NCBI RefSeq assembly: GCF_018199995.1
Contig: NZ_CP073579.1
Span: 868,001-932,000 of the forward strand
Direction of reading: 5' to 3'
DNA from: Photobacterium sp. GJ3
GTDB taxonomy: Bacteria; Pseudomonadota; Gammaproteobacteria; Enterobacterales; Vibrionaceae
Length of the DNA stretch: 64,000 nucleotides
The translations under genes were made by a program, and so were the position numbers. The notes under the pieces were generated by a model. That model did no database searches, had not been told where the DNA came from, and saw only the letters and a list, made by a program, of their open reading frames with translations. Shown here one piece after another: positions 48,654 through 58,064 of the stretch; the stretch's first letter is position 1; each line of letters begins with the position of its first letter.

Positions 48654-48959
48654 ATGTTCAAGCGAATTGTATTCAGTGCCACGCTTCTCCTCTCTTCCTG
48701 CGCCGTGTTGGCCAATCCGGAACTGCTTTCTCCCGAGGAAGCAAACTATGGCAATTTTCAGCTTGTCGAAACGATTGAAGTCAAAGGCGATATTGACGAC
48801 AGCATTGCCCAACTGATTCGCAAATCTTTACGAAACAGACAAGGTCAATTCTATGCCATTGATACGATCCGGGAAGATATTCGCAATGAAACCCTGACGC
48901 TGGTGATCAAGCTCTACAACGAGCCCATGGTCCTGTCGAACGATCAACTGCCGGCTTAA
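48654..48959 (+). CDS. Small exported hypothetical protein
   Basis: A 101-residue protein with a signal peptide (MFKRIVFSATLLLSSCAVLA). The mature part is one alpha/beta unit (NFQLVETIEVKGDIDDSIAQ, FYAIDTIREDIRNETLTLVI), faintly like small DUF1471/BhsA-type stress proteins but without a firm match. The Cys at position 16 is not in a good lipobox. It stands alone between cheV and yjjG. Confidence 0.65.
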   Translation: MFKRIVFSATLLLSSCAVLANPELLSPEEANYGNFQLVETIEVKGDIDDSIAQLIRKSLRNRQGQFYAIDTIREDIRNETLTLVIKLYNEPMVLSNDQLPA

Positions 48960-49087
48960 GCGGTTGATACATCGGTATCGTTCACCTGCAGTCAACACGC
49001 TGTTTCCGCATCATTGAGGTTTTCTTTTTGTTGTCTGTACCTGAAAGGAGTAAGATGTGGGCCTCTGAAATGTCAAAGGCTTAGTAT

Positions 49088-49771
49088 ATGAAATATCAGT
49101 GGATTCTTTTTGATGCTGACGAAACACTCTTTCATTTTGATGCTTACAGTGGCCTCAAACTGATGTTTTCCCGCTTTGAGGTCGACTTTAGTCAGACTCA
49201 CTTTTCAGAGTATCAGCGCCTGAATCAACCGCTTTGGGTTGACTACCAAAATGGGGATATCAACGCAGCGCAGTTGAAGCACAAGCGTTTTGAATTCTGG
49301 GCATCTGAGCTGGGAGTGACCACCGCAGTACTGAACAGCGCATTTCTTGAAGCCATGGCAGATACCTGCGCGCTGTTACCGGGTGTGGCTGACATGCTGG
49401 AACAGCTCAGCCCTCATGCCAAAATGGGCATTATTACCAACGGTTTTACGGAACTGCAGGACGTTCGTTTAGAACGGACTGGTGTCGCCCATTACTTCTC
49501 CTCACTGATCATTTCCGAGCAGGTGGGCGCCGCCAAACCTTCCCCGGTCATCTTCGATTACGCCATGGATCAAATGGGTCACCCCGATCGGGAAAAAGTC
49601 CTGATGGTGGGCGATAACCCGCATTCAGATATTTTGGGGGGAATCAAAGCCGGGATGGATACCTGTTGGCTCAACCAGCATGGAGATGATGCACCGGAAG
49701 GGATTCAACCCAGCTATATAGTCCGGCAACTGGATGAACTGCCCGCTTTGCTGCTTGGCCCTCAAGCCTGA
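49088..49771 (+). CDS. yjjG: YjjG-type pyrimidine 5'-nucleotidase (HAD)
   Basis: A house-cleaning nucleotidase that dephosphorylates dUMP, dTMP and non-canonical pyrimidine nucleotides. Motif I is LFDADETLFHFD, motif II GIITNGFTELQ, the motif III Lys is in AAKPSPVIFDYA and motif IV is MVGDNPHSDILGG. Its length (227) and the start MKYQWILFDADETL match E. coli YjjG. A terminator hairpin follows. Confidence 0.92.
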   Translation: MKYQWILFDADETLFHFDAYSGLKLMFSRFEVDFSQTHFSEYQRLNQPLWVDYQNGDINAAQLKHKRFEFWASELGVTTAVLNSAFLEAMADTCALLPGVADMLEQLSPHAKMGIITNGFTELQDVRLERTGVAHYFSSLIISEQVGAAKPSPVIFDYAMDQMGHPDREKVLMVGDNPHSDILGGIKAGMDTCWLNQHGDDAPEGIQPSYIVRQLDELPALLLGPQA

Positions 49772-49803
49772 ATATCAGCAAAAGTATCAGGCCCGGAAAC
49801 AAC

Positions 49804-49829
49804 AAAGCGCACCATTCGGTGCGCTTCTC
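49804..49829 (+). terminator. Terminator-like hairpin after yjjG
   Basis: AAGCGCACC pairs perfectly with GGTGCGCTT around ATTC; the T tract is short. Confidence 0.6.
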
Positions 49830-49899
49830 GTGTCTGGGTGGCCAGATGACTCATCACTGAGGCCATGCTGGCAGGCTATGTGATCAAAAAAATCAGAAC

Positions 49900-50064
49900 T
49901 TATTCGTAGTCGAAATCCATGTACTCACCGCTGTCCTGACGCTGGCGCGTTGGTCGGCGTTTTTTCTTCCGCGCCTGCTCATTGTAATCAATAAAGTCTT
50001 CCTCAAAATCACTCTTGAACTTGGACTTCGACCCCTTGCGGAACTTCTCATCTAACTTTGCCAT
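49900..50064 (-). CDS. Small charged hypothetical protein
   Basis: A 54-residue protein, MAKLDEKFRKGSKSKFKSDF followed by a basic stretch ARKKKRRPTRQRQ and an acidic aromatic end YMDFDYE. It is probably disordered and may bind nucleic acid, an inference from charge. AGGA lies 7 nt before the ATG. The family is not recognised. Confidence 0.6.
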   Translation of the reverse strand: MAKLDEKFRKGSKSKFKSDFEEDFIDYNEQARKKKRRPTRQRQDSGEYMDFDYE

Positions 50065-50344
50065 GCTTGTTTCCTGACACACAACCAGATAAAAACATTG
50101 AAAAATGTTGAGTTAGCCACGATTGGCTGACTTTCATCACTAAGCATAGGGTAACAAATCAAAAAAACACAAATGCTTCGTGGCATGGTCAGACGGTCAG
50201 TTCAGTCACAGTGCATAGCCGACACTGCAAAACAACATTTTATGAACCGCCCCTTCCAGCTGCGAGACTAATCCAAAGTCTGAAGTCCTGTACAACAAGA
50301 TATTTTTATCATCACAACAAAAAATATTGCCGGATAAAATATCG

Positions 50345-51205
50345 CTAAACCCGCTCGCTGATCTCGGTGAAAGCCACGTCCAGCAACTTGTCCAGCAACT
50401 CGATCTTCTCATTATCTTCCCGCCAAACCAGGTACAACGTCTGCTCCATGACGGGTGCATTTTTCACCACATGGATTTCACCTGCTTCTACGGGATGCGC
50501 AATCACCGGAGACGGCAGATAGCCGACACCACCATTTTGCAACAAATGCTCCAGCGCCATCTTGCTGGAATGGCTGTGTAAAATCGGGGTCTTTTGCAAT
50601 TCATTGATCCGGCTGTGTTCAACGGCAAAGCGGGTTCCCCAGTCCAGATACACCAAAGGGAGCTCTTTAATATCCGCCATACTGCTTTCCGCCAAATGGC
50701 AAACAAGCTGCAGCTGATAAGAGCGAACCTCATGCACGATCAGATTCTCGATCTTCGGTGGCTCACTGGTGATCACCACATCAATGCTTTTATTCAGAAT
50801 CTGCTTTGACAGCCCTTGCCGGGACAAAGTCTCTAAACGCAGTGCCAGATCCGGGATCGCGCCATAAATACGGCTGACCCAGTCAGACATGCCATCGAAC
50901 TCCCAGACAAGTGCTGTCGCGCCAAGGGTGATCTGGTTATTGCAGGAATCGGATAAAGCAACATCCTGCCTTGCCCGGCTCCAGGTCTGAAGAATGGCTT
51001 CTGCATAAGGCTGCAGCCGCTCACCCGCGGCAGTCAGGTGAACATTCCCCCGCTGACGAGAGAACAACGCATTACCCAGCTGGGATTCCAGCTGACGGAT
51101 TCTGAAACTCACCGCGGATTGGGTCAGATACAGGTTGTCAGCAGCCCGGCCAAAGTGCCTTGTTTTTGTGACTTCAAGAAAAGTTTTCAGTAGTTCTGTG
51201 TCCAC
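50345..51205 (-). CDS. hdfR: LysR-type regulator HdfR
   Basis: A 286-residue LysR regulator. The N-terminal HTH reads MDTELLKTFLEVTKTRHFGR, nearly identical to E. coli HdfR, and continues LYLTQSAVSFRIRQLE. The effector domain follows. In E. coli HdfR represses flhDC and activates gltBD. It is divergent from the maoP homologue exactly as in enterobacteria, which supports the name. Confidence 0.9.
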   Translation of the reverse strand: MDTELLKTFLEVTKTRHFGRAADNLYLTQSAVSFRIRQLESQLGNALFSRQRGNVHLTAAGERLQPYAEAILQTWSRARQDVALSDSCNNQITLGATALVWEFDGMSDWVSRIYGAIPDLALRLETLSRQGLSKQILNKSIDVVITSEPPKIENLIVHEVRSYQLQLVCHLAESSMADIKELPLVYLDWGTRFAVEHSRINELQKTPILHSHSSKMALEHLLQNGGVGYLPSPVIAHPVEAGEIHVVKNAPVMEQTLYLVWREDNEKIELLDKLLDVAFTEISERV

Positions 51206-51368
51206 AAGATAACTCGTATATAAATAGGAATGGGACTCATGGCGATACTACACTGTGCGTCCCATTCTTATCATCAAAAAGTTTTATCGTCACGACGAAA
51301 AAGCTTTGATTTACAACTCAACAAACCTGAAAGAATATCAGCGCAAATCTCACATGGCAGGTGATCAG

Positions 51369-51722
51369 ATGAGAAGTGTAGGCAAATTTTACGACGATAA
51401 AAATTTCCCACGCGGCTTTAACCGCTCGGGTGTCTTCACAGTGGGCGAAGCCACAATTCTGGAAAGTTACGGGCGTACCATGCGTGGTATTCAAGAAGGA
51501 CTACTTCACCCTGAAACGCCAGAAGAAGAACAGTTTTTTGCTGAAATTACCGGACAGCAGGAAATTGCTTCAGACTTCGCAAAATGCTGGACGAAGTACC
51601 TGAAACAGACTTCAACCAAGATACGTAGCTATACCTTGTGTAATTCTCCTCGCAAAGCTTCTGCAAACAACTTTGAAGAAGACAGCGATGATGGCGGTAG
51701 CGATGATGATATTGATTACTAA
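51369..51722 (+). CDS. maoP: MaoP/YifE family macrodomain Ori organisation protein
   Basis: A 117-residue DUF413 protein. FYDDKNFPRGFNRSGVFT and EATILESYGRTM align with E. coli MaoP (YFDNKHYPRGFSRHGDFT), which together with a maoS DNA site organises the Ori macrodomain. The end is acidic (EEDSDDGGSDDDIDY). The ATG at 51369 has AGGTG 5 nt upstream; an ATG 5 codons earlier is possible. Divergent from hdfR. Confidence 0.85.
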   Translation: MRSVGKFYDDKNFPRGFNRSGVFTVGEATILESYGRTMRGIQEGLLHPETPEEEQFFAEITGQQEIASDFAKCWTKYLKQTSTKIRSYTLCNSPRKASANNFEEDSDDGGSDDDIDY

Positions 51723-51835
51723 GTAATCACTCGATTATCGCCATAGCAACACGCTTTACCGAGCCATTCGCCTCACCGCGCATGGCTCTTTTCTTTTTTG
51801 CCCCATGAAACAGGGCAATACAATGGTTTATTGAA

Positions 51836-52864
51836 ATGAAAATTTGTTTCGTGATGTACCCTTGGAGCAAAGTTGAGCCTGAAACAGACTCAACCCTGCG
51901 TTTGATTCATGAAGTTGCCAGCCGTGGTCATACGGTTGCCCTGACGACCCCAAGCAACCTGACGATGCGTGACAGCATGGCGATTGGTTTTTGCCGCGTG
52001 CTGAAAAAAACCGACGTCTCAAACAACATTCCAAGCTTCTACCGTAAGGCAGAGTTTCGTAAAGCTGAACTGCCACTGGCTGGATTTGATGCCATTATTA
52101 TGCGCGCAAACCCACCACTGGATACCATGGCCCTGAACTTCCTGGATTCAGTACGGGACGACACTTTCATTTTCAATGACATTGACGGTCTGCGTGTTGC
52201 AAACAACAAGCTGTATACCGCATCCCTGCCCGATCCAAACCGCGAGTTTATCCCGGTCACGCACGTGTCGAAAAACCGCGAGTATCTGGAACGCGTGCTG
52301 GAAGAAAACCCAAACGACCGCATGATCATGAAGCCACTCAACGGCTACGGCGGTAAGGGCGTGATCTTAGTCGAGAAAAGCGCAAAATCCAGCGTCCGTT
52401 CACTGCTGGACTTCTACATCGGCGACGATCACAACTACGTGATTCTGCAAGATTACATTGAAGGCGCTGAAAAAGGCGATGTGCGGATCATGATGCTCAA
52501 TGGTGAGCCGATTGGTGCCATGAAGCGCGTGCCAGCCAAAGACGACGTCCGCTCAAACATCCACGCCGGTGGTCAGGAAGTCAAACACACTCTGACCAAG
52601 CAGGAACTGCGCCTGTGCCGTCATATTGGCCCGAAACTGGTCCGTGACGGCCTGTATTTCGTGGGTCTGGATGTCATTAACGGCAAACTGGTTGAAGTGA
52701 ATGTGCTCAGCCCTGGCGGCATTACGCGGATCAACCGTCTGAACCGAACCAAATTGCAGCGCGAAGTGATCGACTTCGTTGAAAGTGTGGTCAAAGCCAA
52801 AGACGTCAGCATTGCGCGGAAGAACAAGTTCAGACAGGTGATTGAAGATGCAGCAACTAGCTGA
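51836..52864 (+). CDS. Glutathione synthetase/RimK-like ATP-grasp ligase
   Basis: A 342-residue cytoplasmic ATP-grasp enzyme that likely joins an amino acid or peptide to a carboxylate with ATP. The N-terminal domain begins MKICFVMYPWSKVEPETDST. ATP-grasp features are RMIMKPLNGYGGKGVILVEK, VILQDYIEGAEKGDVRIMML, and the metal-binding GLDVINGKLVEVNVLSPGG. It resembles GshB, but its association with the QEGLA gene marks a separate family; the substrate is unknown. It overlaps the next gene by 17 bp. Confidence 0.85.
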   Translation: MKICFVMYPWSKVEPETDSTLRLIHEVASRGHTVALTTPSNLTMRDSMAIGFCRVLKKTDVSNNIPSFYRKAEFRKAELPLAGFDAIIMRANPPLDTMALNFLDSVRDDTFIFNDIDGLRVANNKLYTASLPDPNREFIPVTHVSKNREYLERVLEENPNDRMIMKPLNGYGGKGVILVEKSAKSSVRSLLDFYIGDDHNYVILQDYIEGAEKGDVRIMMLNGEPIGAMKRVPAKDDVRSNIHAGGQEVKHTLTKQELRLCRHIGPKLVRDGLYFVGLDVINGKLVEVNVLSPGGITRINRLNRTKLQREVIDFVESVVKAKDVSIARKNKFRQVIEDAATS

Positions 52865-54839
52865 GCACGAGGTGCTGGCGCTCATCCAGCATCAGATCCC
52901 TTTTGAAGCTCAGCTCGCAGATGGCAGCCTGACGATTCGCATTTCCGAGTATCAGCCTTTTGTCGCGACGGCCATCCATCATGGGGGGCGTCTGCGTCCT
53001 GAACTGGTGGCGAAATGCCACCTTTCAGCAGAAGAAAGATACTTTGAGGAAGATCCGTATACCGGTGAGTTCATCTCTTCAATGCCGATTGTGCTTCAGG
53101 GCGAAGACTCCCGTTATGAGTACGATCTGAACCGGGCTCCGGAGCATTGTATTTACAGCCAGGCGTGGGGAAAAGACGTCTGGCATGCCGCACTGACAGA
53201 CGCTGAAAAGCAGCTATCACAGGCAAAACATGCGTGTTACTACCGAATTTTTCGTGCGTTGATCACGTCACTTGAGCGCAAGTTCGGTTACTGCGTTGTG
53301 TATGACATACACTCATACAATCATGAACGCATCACAACACCGTGTCCGACATTTAATTTGGGGACGGCACAAGTTGATCGCAAAGGATGGCATACCGAAA
53401 TCAATGATCTGCTCACACGTCTGGGACAGATTACCCTGCCAAACATTGCGGTGACTGCCGGAGAAAACCTTGTGTTTCAGGGTATGGGATATCAGGCCAC
53501 CTTCATCCGTGATCATTTCTCCCGCACCCTGATCTTACCGATTGAGATCAAGAAGGTGTATATGAATGAGAGCGGTGGTGAAAGTTATCCTTTAGTGATT
53601 GAGCAGCTGAACACTGAGCTGAAAGATGCACTGACCGGGCATGCTGCTTATGTGATGGAAGCACACATGAAGCAACCTGCCATCAGACGTCGTCAGAAAG
53701 CCCATGTGCTGGATTCAAAAATGCCAAAGGAAGTGATTCAGCTGGATCGCCAGCTGTATAAGTTTGCCCGCGGCCTGAATACCCTCAGCTATATCAATCC
53801 GATCAACCTGAAGCAGGAAAAACGTCGTTTTCTGCATAATCGAGATGCATACCAACCGAAGTTCACCTATCGGCAGTTAGATCTCGACCCTTACAAATTC
53901 AGGGAACAGCTCTATCGCCTGCCGGTCGAAGAAATTCGCGACGCCGGTATTCAGGCAATGTACCGGAAAGTGATTGATCAACTGGCAGTGCGGATTGATC
54001 TGCTGACGAGCCTGGGCCACGAAGCGTTTTTATATAACTCACTGCGTTACTACGGACGCCCGGATGAAAGCGACATTGCCAATGCCAATTTCATTCTGCA
54101 CGCGCGTGATGATGCTGAGCCTGAACAATCCAGTATCAGTGCTGAAGAAGCAATTGCAGCATTTCATGAAGCCGCCGATGACTATGGCTTCACCTGTAAA
54201 ATTCAGGGCACCACCAAACTGATTGCACGTGCCATGGTCAGTGGTACAACCGTGAAAGTGAACCTGAACAGCCGTTTCTCACCCACGGATCTGTATGCGC
54301 TGATTCATCATGAAATGGGCGTTCATATGGTAACCAGTGTGAATGCGGAAGCGCAGCCTCTGAAAGTGCTGCAGCTGGGACTACCGGGGAATACCCATAC
54401 GCAGGAAGGCTTGGCCATCCTGTGTGAACACCTGTCCGGGAATTTCCCGCTGCACAGGCTGAAAACGCTGGCCCTGCGTGTGGTCGCGGTTGACATGATG
54501 GTTAACAAGCGAAGCTTCAATGAGACATTCAATACACTGAAGTTCGATTACGGGCTGTCCAATGATACAGCTTTCACCATTACAACCCGTGCCTACCGGG
54601 GCGGTGGTTTCACAAAAGATTACCTGTACCTGCGTGGCCTGAAAGATGCGCTGAGGCTGCATAAGGAAACCGATCTGACTTCATTGTTCATCGGTAAAAC
54701 AGGGTTTGAATTCAAGCCCTTGCTGGACGAACTGATCGAGCGGGAAATTCTGATGCCGCCGCAGTATCTGCCGAAAGCACTGTCGCTTGAAACAGAGACG
54801 GATCCGATCATTAATTTCATGCTGAACTGCATCAATTAA
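52848..54839 (+). CDS. QEGLA-motif (DUF1704/MATCAP-like) metallopeptidase with N-formylglutamate amidohydrolase-like domain
   Basis: A 663-residue protein annotated in many genomes as a flavohemoglobin expression-modulating QEGLA protein. The N-terminal half resembles N-formylglutamate amidohydrolases (YCVVYDIHSYNHER, WHTEINDLL). The C-terminal half has the atypical zinc motif HHEMGVHMVTS (HExxxH) and the name-giving TQEGLAILCEHL, features shared with eukaryotic tubulin tyrosine carboxypeptidases (MATCAP). The ATG at 52848 lies inside the ATP-grasp gene, with AGGTG 8 nt upstream, so the pair is coupled. The substrate is unknown; a ligase/peptidase pair suggests a tag added and removed. Confidence 0.82.
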   Translation: MQQLAEHEVLALIQHQIPFEAQLADGSLTIRISEYQPFVATAIHHGGRLRPELVAKCHLSAEERYFEEDPYTGEFISSMPIVLQGEDSRYEYDLNRAPEHCIYSQAWGKDVWHAALTDAEKQLSQAKHACYYRIFRALITSLERKFGYCVVYDIHSYNHERITTPCPTFNLGTAQVDRKGWHTEINDLLTRLGQITLPNIAVTAGENLVFQGMGYQATFIRDHFSRTLILPIEIKKVYMNESGGESYPLVIEQLNTELKDALTGHAAYVMEAHMKQPAIRRRQKAHVLDSKMPKEVIQLDRQLYKFARGLNTLSYINPINLKQEKRRFLHNRDAYQPKFTYRQLDLDPYKFREQLYRLPVEEIRDAGIQAMYRKVIDQLAVRIDLLTSLGHEAFLYNSLRYYGRPDESDIANANFILHARDDAEPEQSSISAEEAIAAFHEAADDYGFTCKIQGTTKLIARAMVSGTTVKVNLNSRFSPTDLYALIHHEMGVHMVTSVNAEAQPLKVLQLGLPGNTHTQEGLAILCEHLSGNFPLHRLKTLALRVVAVDMMVNKRSFNETFNTLKFDYGLSNDTAFTITTRAYRGGGFTKDYLYLRGLKDALRLHKETDLTSLFIGKTGFEFKPLLDELIEREILMPPQYLPKALSLETETDPIINFMLNCIN

Positions 54840-54856
54840 TCATCCCCGTTCTGAAA

Positions 54857-54888
54857 ACAAGACGGTTCCTTTGCAGGAACCGTCTTGT
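54857..54888. terminator. Terminator hairpin between convergent genes
   Basis: ACAAGACGGTTCCT pairs with AGGAACCGTCTTGT (14 bp) around TTGC, between the QEGLA gene and the convergent YbaK-like gene. Confidence 0.7.
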
Positions 54889-54912
54889 AGCTTCAATGTG
54901 CTCACATCTGAG

Positions 54913-55431
54913 TTATTCCCATTCCCAGTGACGACCGTCATGCGCCTGAGTAAACAACATCCGGTAACCAGAAATGTTACGGTGCGGGATGTCCCGCATC
55001 ACTTTGTGGAACTGCTTGTTATCGAGATGAATCAGATTCTCGTGATCACCTGATTCAATATAAAGCTCGTCTTGCTCCAGTAGTAAATCATCCACCAGCA
55101 TGTTGATCTGGTAAGCCTGTCCGAGTGAAGGAATCGCTCCGGGTTCACAGTCCTGAAACAGCTGAGACAACTCATGCTCACCCATCAGAAAATACTGTTT
55201 CCCCATGATTCTGTTGATCTTATCGATCATCACTCTTCGGTTCGCAGGCACGACTGCCATCAGGTAATCATCCCGCTGATCTTTCAGCAATACAGCTTTC
55301 GCCACCTGTGACGTTGGCACATGTGCCGAGATCGCTGAACTGAACGCTGTGTCTGTGTGTCTGTGGTGTGTCAGGCTGAAATCCACATGATGGCTGTTGA
55401 GGAATTGCCCGACTGTCATTGCCATCGCCAT
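54913..55431 (-). CDS. YbaK/ProX-like aminoacyl-tRNA deacylase
   Basis: A 172-residue trans-editing protein that probably hydrolyses mischarged tRNAs. Typical features are the N-terminal substrate pocket (SHHVDFSLTHHRHTDTAFSS), HVPTSQVAKAVLLKD with the catalytic Lys region and MAVVPANRRV, then GAIPSLGQAYQINMLVDDLL. The ATG at 55431 follows GGAGGTG. The exact editing specificity cannot be told. It lies downstream of the broken NlpC gene in the same direction. Confidence 0.82.
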   Translation of the reverse strand: MAMAMTVGQFLNSHHVDFSLTHHRHTDTAFSSAISAHVPTSQVAKAVLLKDQRDDYLMAVVPANRRVMIDKINRIMGKQYFLMGEHELSQLFQDCEPGAIPSLGQAYQINMLVDDLLLEQDELYIESGDHENLIHLDNKQFHKVMRDIPHRNISGYRMLFTQAHDGRHWEWE

Positions 55432-55526
55432 AGGTCACCTCCCGGATATCCCAGTCCTGAGGGCTGTTGCCTTCTTCCCAAGTATGAAAGGAGTCGGTGC
55501 ATTTTGCGAATTTGTGCCGGAGAAAA

Positions 55527-56082
55527 TCAGAGCGGGGATTGAATACGCCGGACCTGCCAGAACGCCCGTTGCCAGTAAGGCGTATCCAAGCTGGAGACCA
55601 CCACGCCCTGAGAAGTGGACGCATGCAGGAATTCGTTATTGCCCAGATAAACGCCGACATGCCGCATCGTTCTGCCTGTGCGGAAGAACACCAGGTCACC
55701 TTTCTTTGCCATGGTCAATGGCACCGCTTTGCCCAACCGGGACTGCTCTGCTGTGGTTCTTGGCAGCATGCGCTGATAAACCTTTGAATAAGTGAGCTGA
55801 ACAAAAGCAGAACAGTCAATCCCGCGGCGGCTTGTGCCCCCAGACGATAGGGCGTCCCTTTCCAGCTTTGATAAACATCCAGAAATCCCGGTGTGGGGGG
55901 TTTGCGCGCGATATTCAGCGGAACATCAGGTTGCGAAGCAATGGGGAGGGCAGAAGTTTCTGTGGTCGCGTTACGCTCTGGCGTTGTGCTGCAACCCGCG
56001 ATAATCATAACAAGGCAGATGGGCAATAACGGGAATCGCTGACGCCAAGAGCGCCCGTCGGAATACAGCTCTGTTCCCCCAT
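55527..56082 (-). pseudogene. NlpC/P60 lipoprotein (Spr-like) with homopolymer frameshift
   Basis: The first frame carries a lipobox (VMIIAGC) and WKGTPYRLG. One base is missing in the CCCCC at 55837-55841, after which the second frame gives the NlpC/P60 peptidase: RRGIDCSAFVQLTY with the catalytic Cys, MRHVGVYLGNNEFLHAST with the His, and IQSPL at the end. A further missing base at 56076-56080 would link the frame to an ATG at 56082 with GAGGT upstream. Restored, it would be a cell-wall DL-endopeptidase lipoprotein of about 185 residues. The defect may be a sequencing error. Confidence 0.78.
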
Positions 56083-56379
56083 TTCAACCTCTGCGCAAAA
56101 AATTACCACAAAGAAGTGATTATGCATGAAGCCTTCCCGCGATGCATCCTCAGGCGAGCTGCCTGCTCAATCTTAAAGCAATTTTTGCAAACGGCTCACT
56201 TTCAAGTTTCCGTCAGTTGATTGAACCACCAAGAGACAAAGCAAATATTACCTTTACTTTCAGCCAGTTAACCGTTTAAAAATGTGAGGTCTTTCGGATT
56301 ACTCATCTGACCTCTTTTGCTAATTCCCAAGACTGGATTACGCTAAGAAAAGCCGTTGAGAAAAAATCAAGGAGTTGAT
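56083..56379 (+). other. Promoter region between the NlpC and PlsC-like genes
   Basis: About 300 bp of divergent intergenic DNA with no ORF or hairpin of note. It must hold promoters for both genes. Confidence 0.4.
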
Positions 56380-57135
56380 GTGCTTGCTTTTATTCGCCTG
56401 GTTCTGGCAGCCGGATTTATCATGTTTACCTGTCTGTTCGCGCTGATTTACTGCCTGTTCAGCCCGAGAGACCCAAAGCACGTTTATTTTTTCAGTCAGT
56501 GGTTTAAGGTGCTGAGAAAAATCGTCAATGTTCAGATTATTGAGCGCGGTTCAGAGAAGCTCACCGGTATCGGCAACGCCGTTTATATCTCCAATCACCA
56601 GAGTGTATTCGATTTTGTCACTTCCCCGGGTATGGTCCGGCCAAGAACCGTGTCCATTGGCAAGAAAAGCTTACTCTGGATTCCGTTCTTTGGCCCACTG
56701 TACTGGATCACCGGAAATATTCTGCTGGACCGCGAAAACAAAGCCAAAGCCAGAGATACCATCCAGCAAGTGGCCAGTGCTATCCTCAATCGCAATCTTT
56801 CCGTCTGGATGTATCCCGAAGGAACCCGCAGCAAAGGCCGCGGCTTACTTCCTTTTAAATCCGGCGCATTCCGAATGGCCATTGAAGCAGGTGTGCCGAT
56901 TGTGCCGATGGTGGTCAGCAGTACACACAATCAGATCAATCTGAGCAATAAAGACAACGGCATCGTGATCGCTGAATATCTGGATCCCATTGAGACATCC
57001 GGATTGACGATGCAGGATGCCAGAGCACTGGCAGATCATTGCCATCAGATGATGCTGAATCACATTGCGACCCTGGATGCCGAGGTGGCCTCTCTTAGCA
57101 GCGAGTCTGCGGCGATTGCAGCGAAACCCAGCTGA
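56380..57135 (+). CDS. 1-acyl-sn-glycerol-3-phosphate acyltransferase (PlsC family)
   Basis: A 251-residue membrane-bound acyltransferase that makes phosphatidic acid from lysophosphatidic acid. It has the catalytic NHQSVFD (HX4D), PFFGPLYWITGNILLDR, and MYPEGTRSKGRG phosphate-binding motifs, with an N-terminal membrane anchor. The start is GTG at 56380 with AAGGAG 5 nt upstream; a TTG 8 codons earlier gives a longer frame without a ribosome site. Its 3' end overlaps the convergent hydrolase by 41 bp. Confidence 0.9.
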   Translation: MLAFIRLVLAAGFIMFTCLFALIYCLFSPRDPKHVYFFSQWFKVLRKIVNVQIIERGSEKLTGIGNAVYISNHQSVFDFVTSPGMVRPRTVSIGKKSLLWIPFFGPLYWITGNILLDRENKAKARDTIQQVASAILNRNLSVWMYPEGTRSKGRGLLPFKSGAFRMAIEAGVPIVPMVVSSTHNQINLSNKDNGIVIAEYLDPIETSGLTMQDARALADHCHQMMLNHIATLDAEVASLSSESAAIAAKPS

Positions 57136-58000
57136 TGCCAGCCGGATAGGCGCGCTGACTGATGGCCGTAAAGGCAGCGAGAACAGCCTCACTTTTCAGA
57201 ATCCGGCTATGCCCTAACCCTTCAGTTTCACGCAGTTCGACGTGATTCAGGGCTTTCGCATGGCGGGATTGCTCAATTTGGGCAAACCTGTCGCTGACAT
57301 CATGCACAATCAGCACATTGGCCTGATGGCCTCCCAGCCGTGCATGACTGTCCACTGCATCGATGGGATACTGATAACGCTGTTCAACCTCTCCGACCAC
57401 ATCACGAAACAAGCGCTTCGAGAATCCGGACACTTCAACAACACGGTACAAATTTTCTTTGTAGTTCAAAATCGGAGCAATCAGCAGCAGTGGCTTCCCC
57501 ACCAGTTTAAGATGCTGACTTTCCAGGACCATGGTGCATCCCATGCTGTGGGCAACAATCCCTTGAATCTCTTCAGCTTCTGCATCCAGAACAGCTTCCA
57601 GACCTTTCACAAAGCCTGGCAAATGGCCGTGCTGACCCTCACTTTCTCCGTGAGCCGGGTTGTCAAATGCCACCGCCGTAAAACCGGCAGCCGCCATATG
57701 TTCCATCAACGGAAAAAACTGACTGGCAGAACCCGACCAGCCATGCCCCAGTAACCACACCGGGCCCGAGCCCAGACGATAGGTTTTCAACTGACCTTCC
57801 GGACTAGCAATGGTGGCGGTTTGCATCCCTTCCGGTATCGGATTGACGGACGAGAACTTCTCGGGCGTCAGTAACAGATTCCGGGCTGTTTTCAATGCAT
57901 GAGAAGGGGCGACACGGTGATAAATCCGGGTCGCCAGATTCATTGCACGACGTTTCACTTGTACGCCGCCTGTTGAACTGAAATAAATTTTGCTGCTCAT
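57095..58000 (-). CDS. Alpha/beta-hydrolase
   Basis: A 301-residue soluble hydrolase. It has the oxyanion region LLGHGWSGSASQF, the nucleophile VAHSMGCT (Ser), an acid near HDVSDRFA and GLGHSRIL with the catalytic His. The substrate is unknown, probably an ester or lipid. The ATG at 58000 follows GAGGAGACGATCA. A TetR-type regulator lies upstream in the same direction, separated by a 161 bp repeat, and probably controls it. Confidence 0.85.
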   Translation of the reverse strand: MSSKIYFSSTGGVQVKRRAMNLATRIYHRVAPSHALKTARNLLLTPEKFSSVNPIPEGMQTATIASPEGQLKTYRLGSGPVWLLGHGWSGSASQFFPLMEHMAAAGFTAVAFDNPAHGESEGQHGHLPGFVKGLEAVLDAEAEEIQGIVAHSMGCTMVLESQHLKLVGKPLLLIAPILNYKENLYRVVEVSGFSKRLFRDVVGEVEQRYQYPIDAVDSHARLGGHQANVLIVHDVSDRFAQIEQSRHAKALNHVELRETEGLGHSRILKSEAVLAAFTAISQRAYPAGISWVSLQSPQTRC

Positions 58001-58064
58001 TGATCGTCTCCTCACCAGAAAAAAGAACGGTCGTGCTTTTTTGGTGGATTAAAAAATTTGGGTT

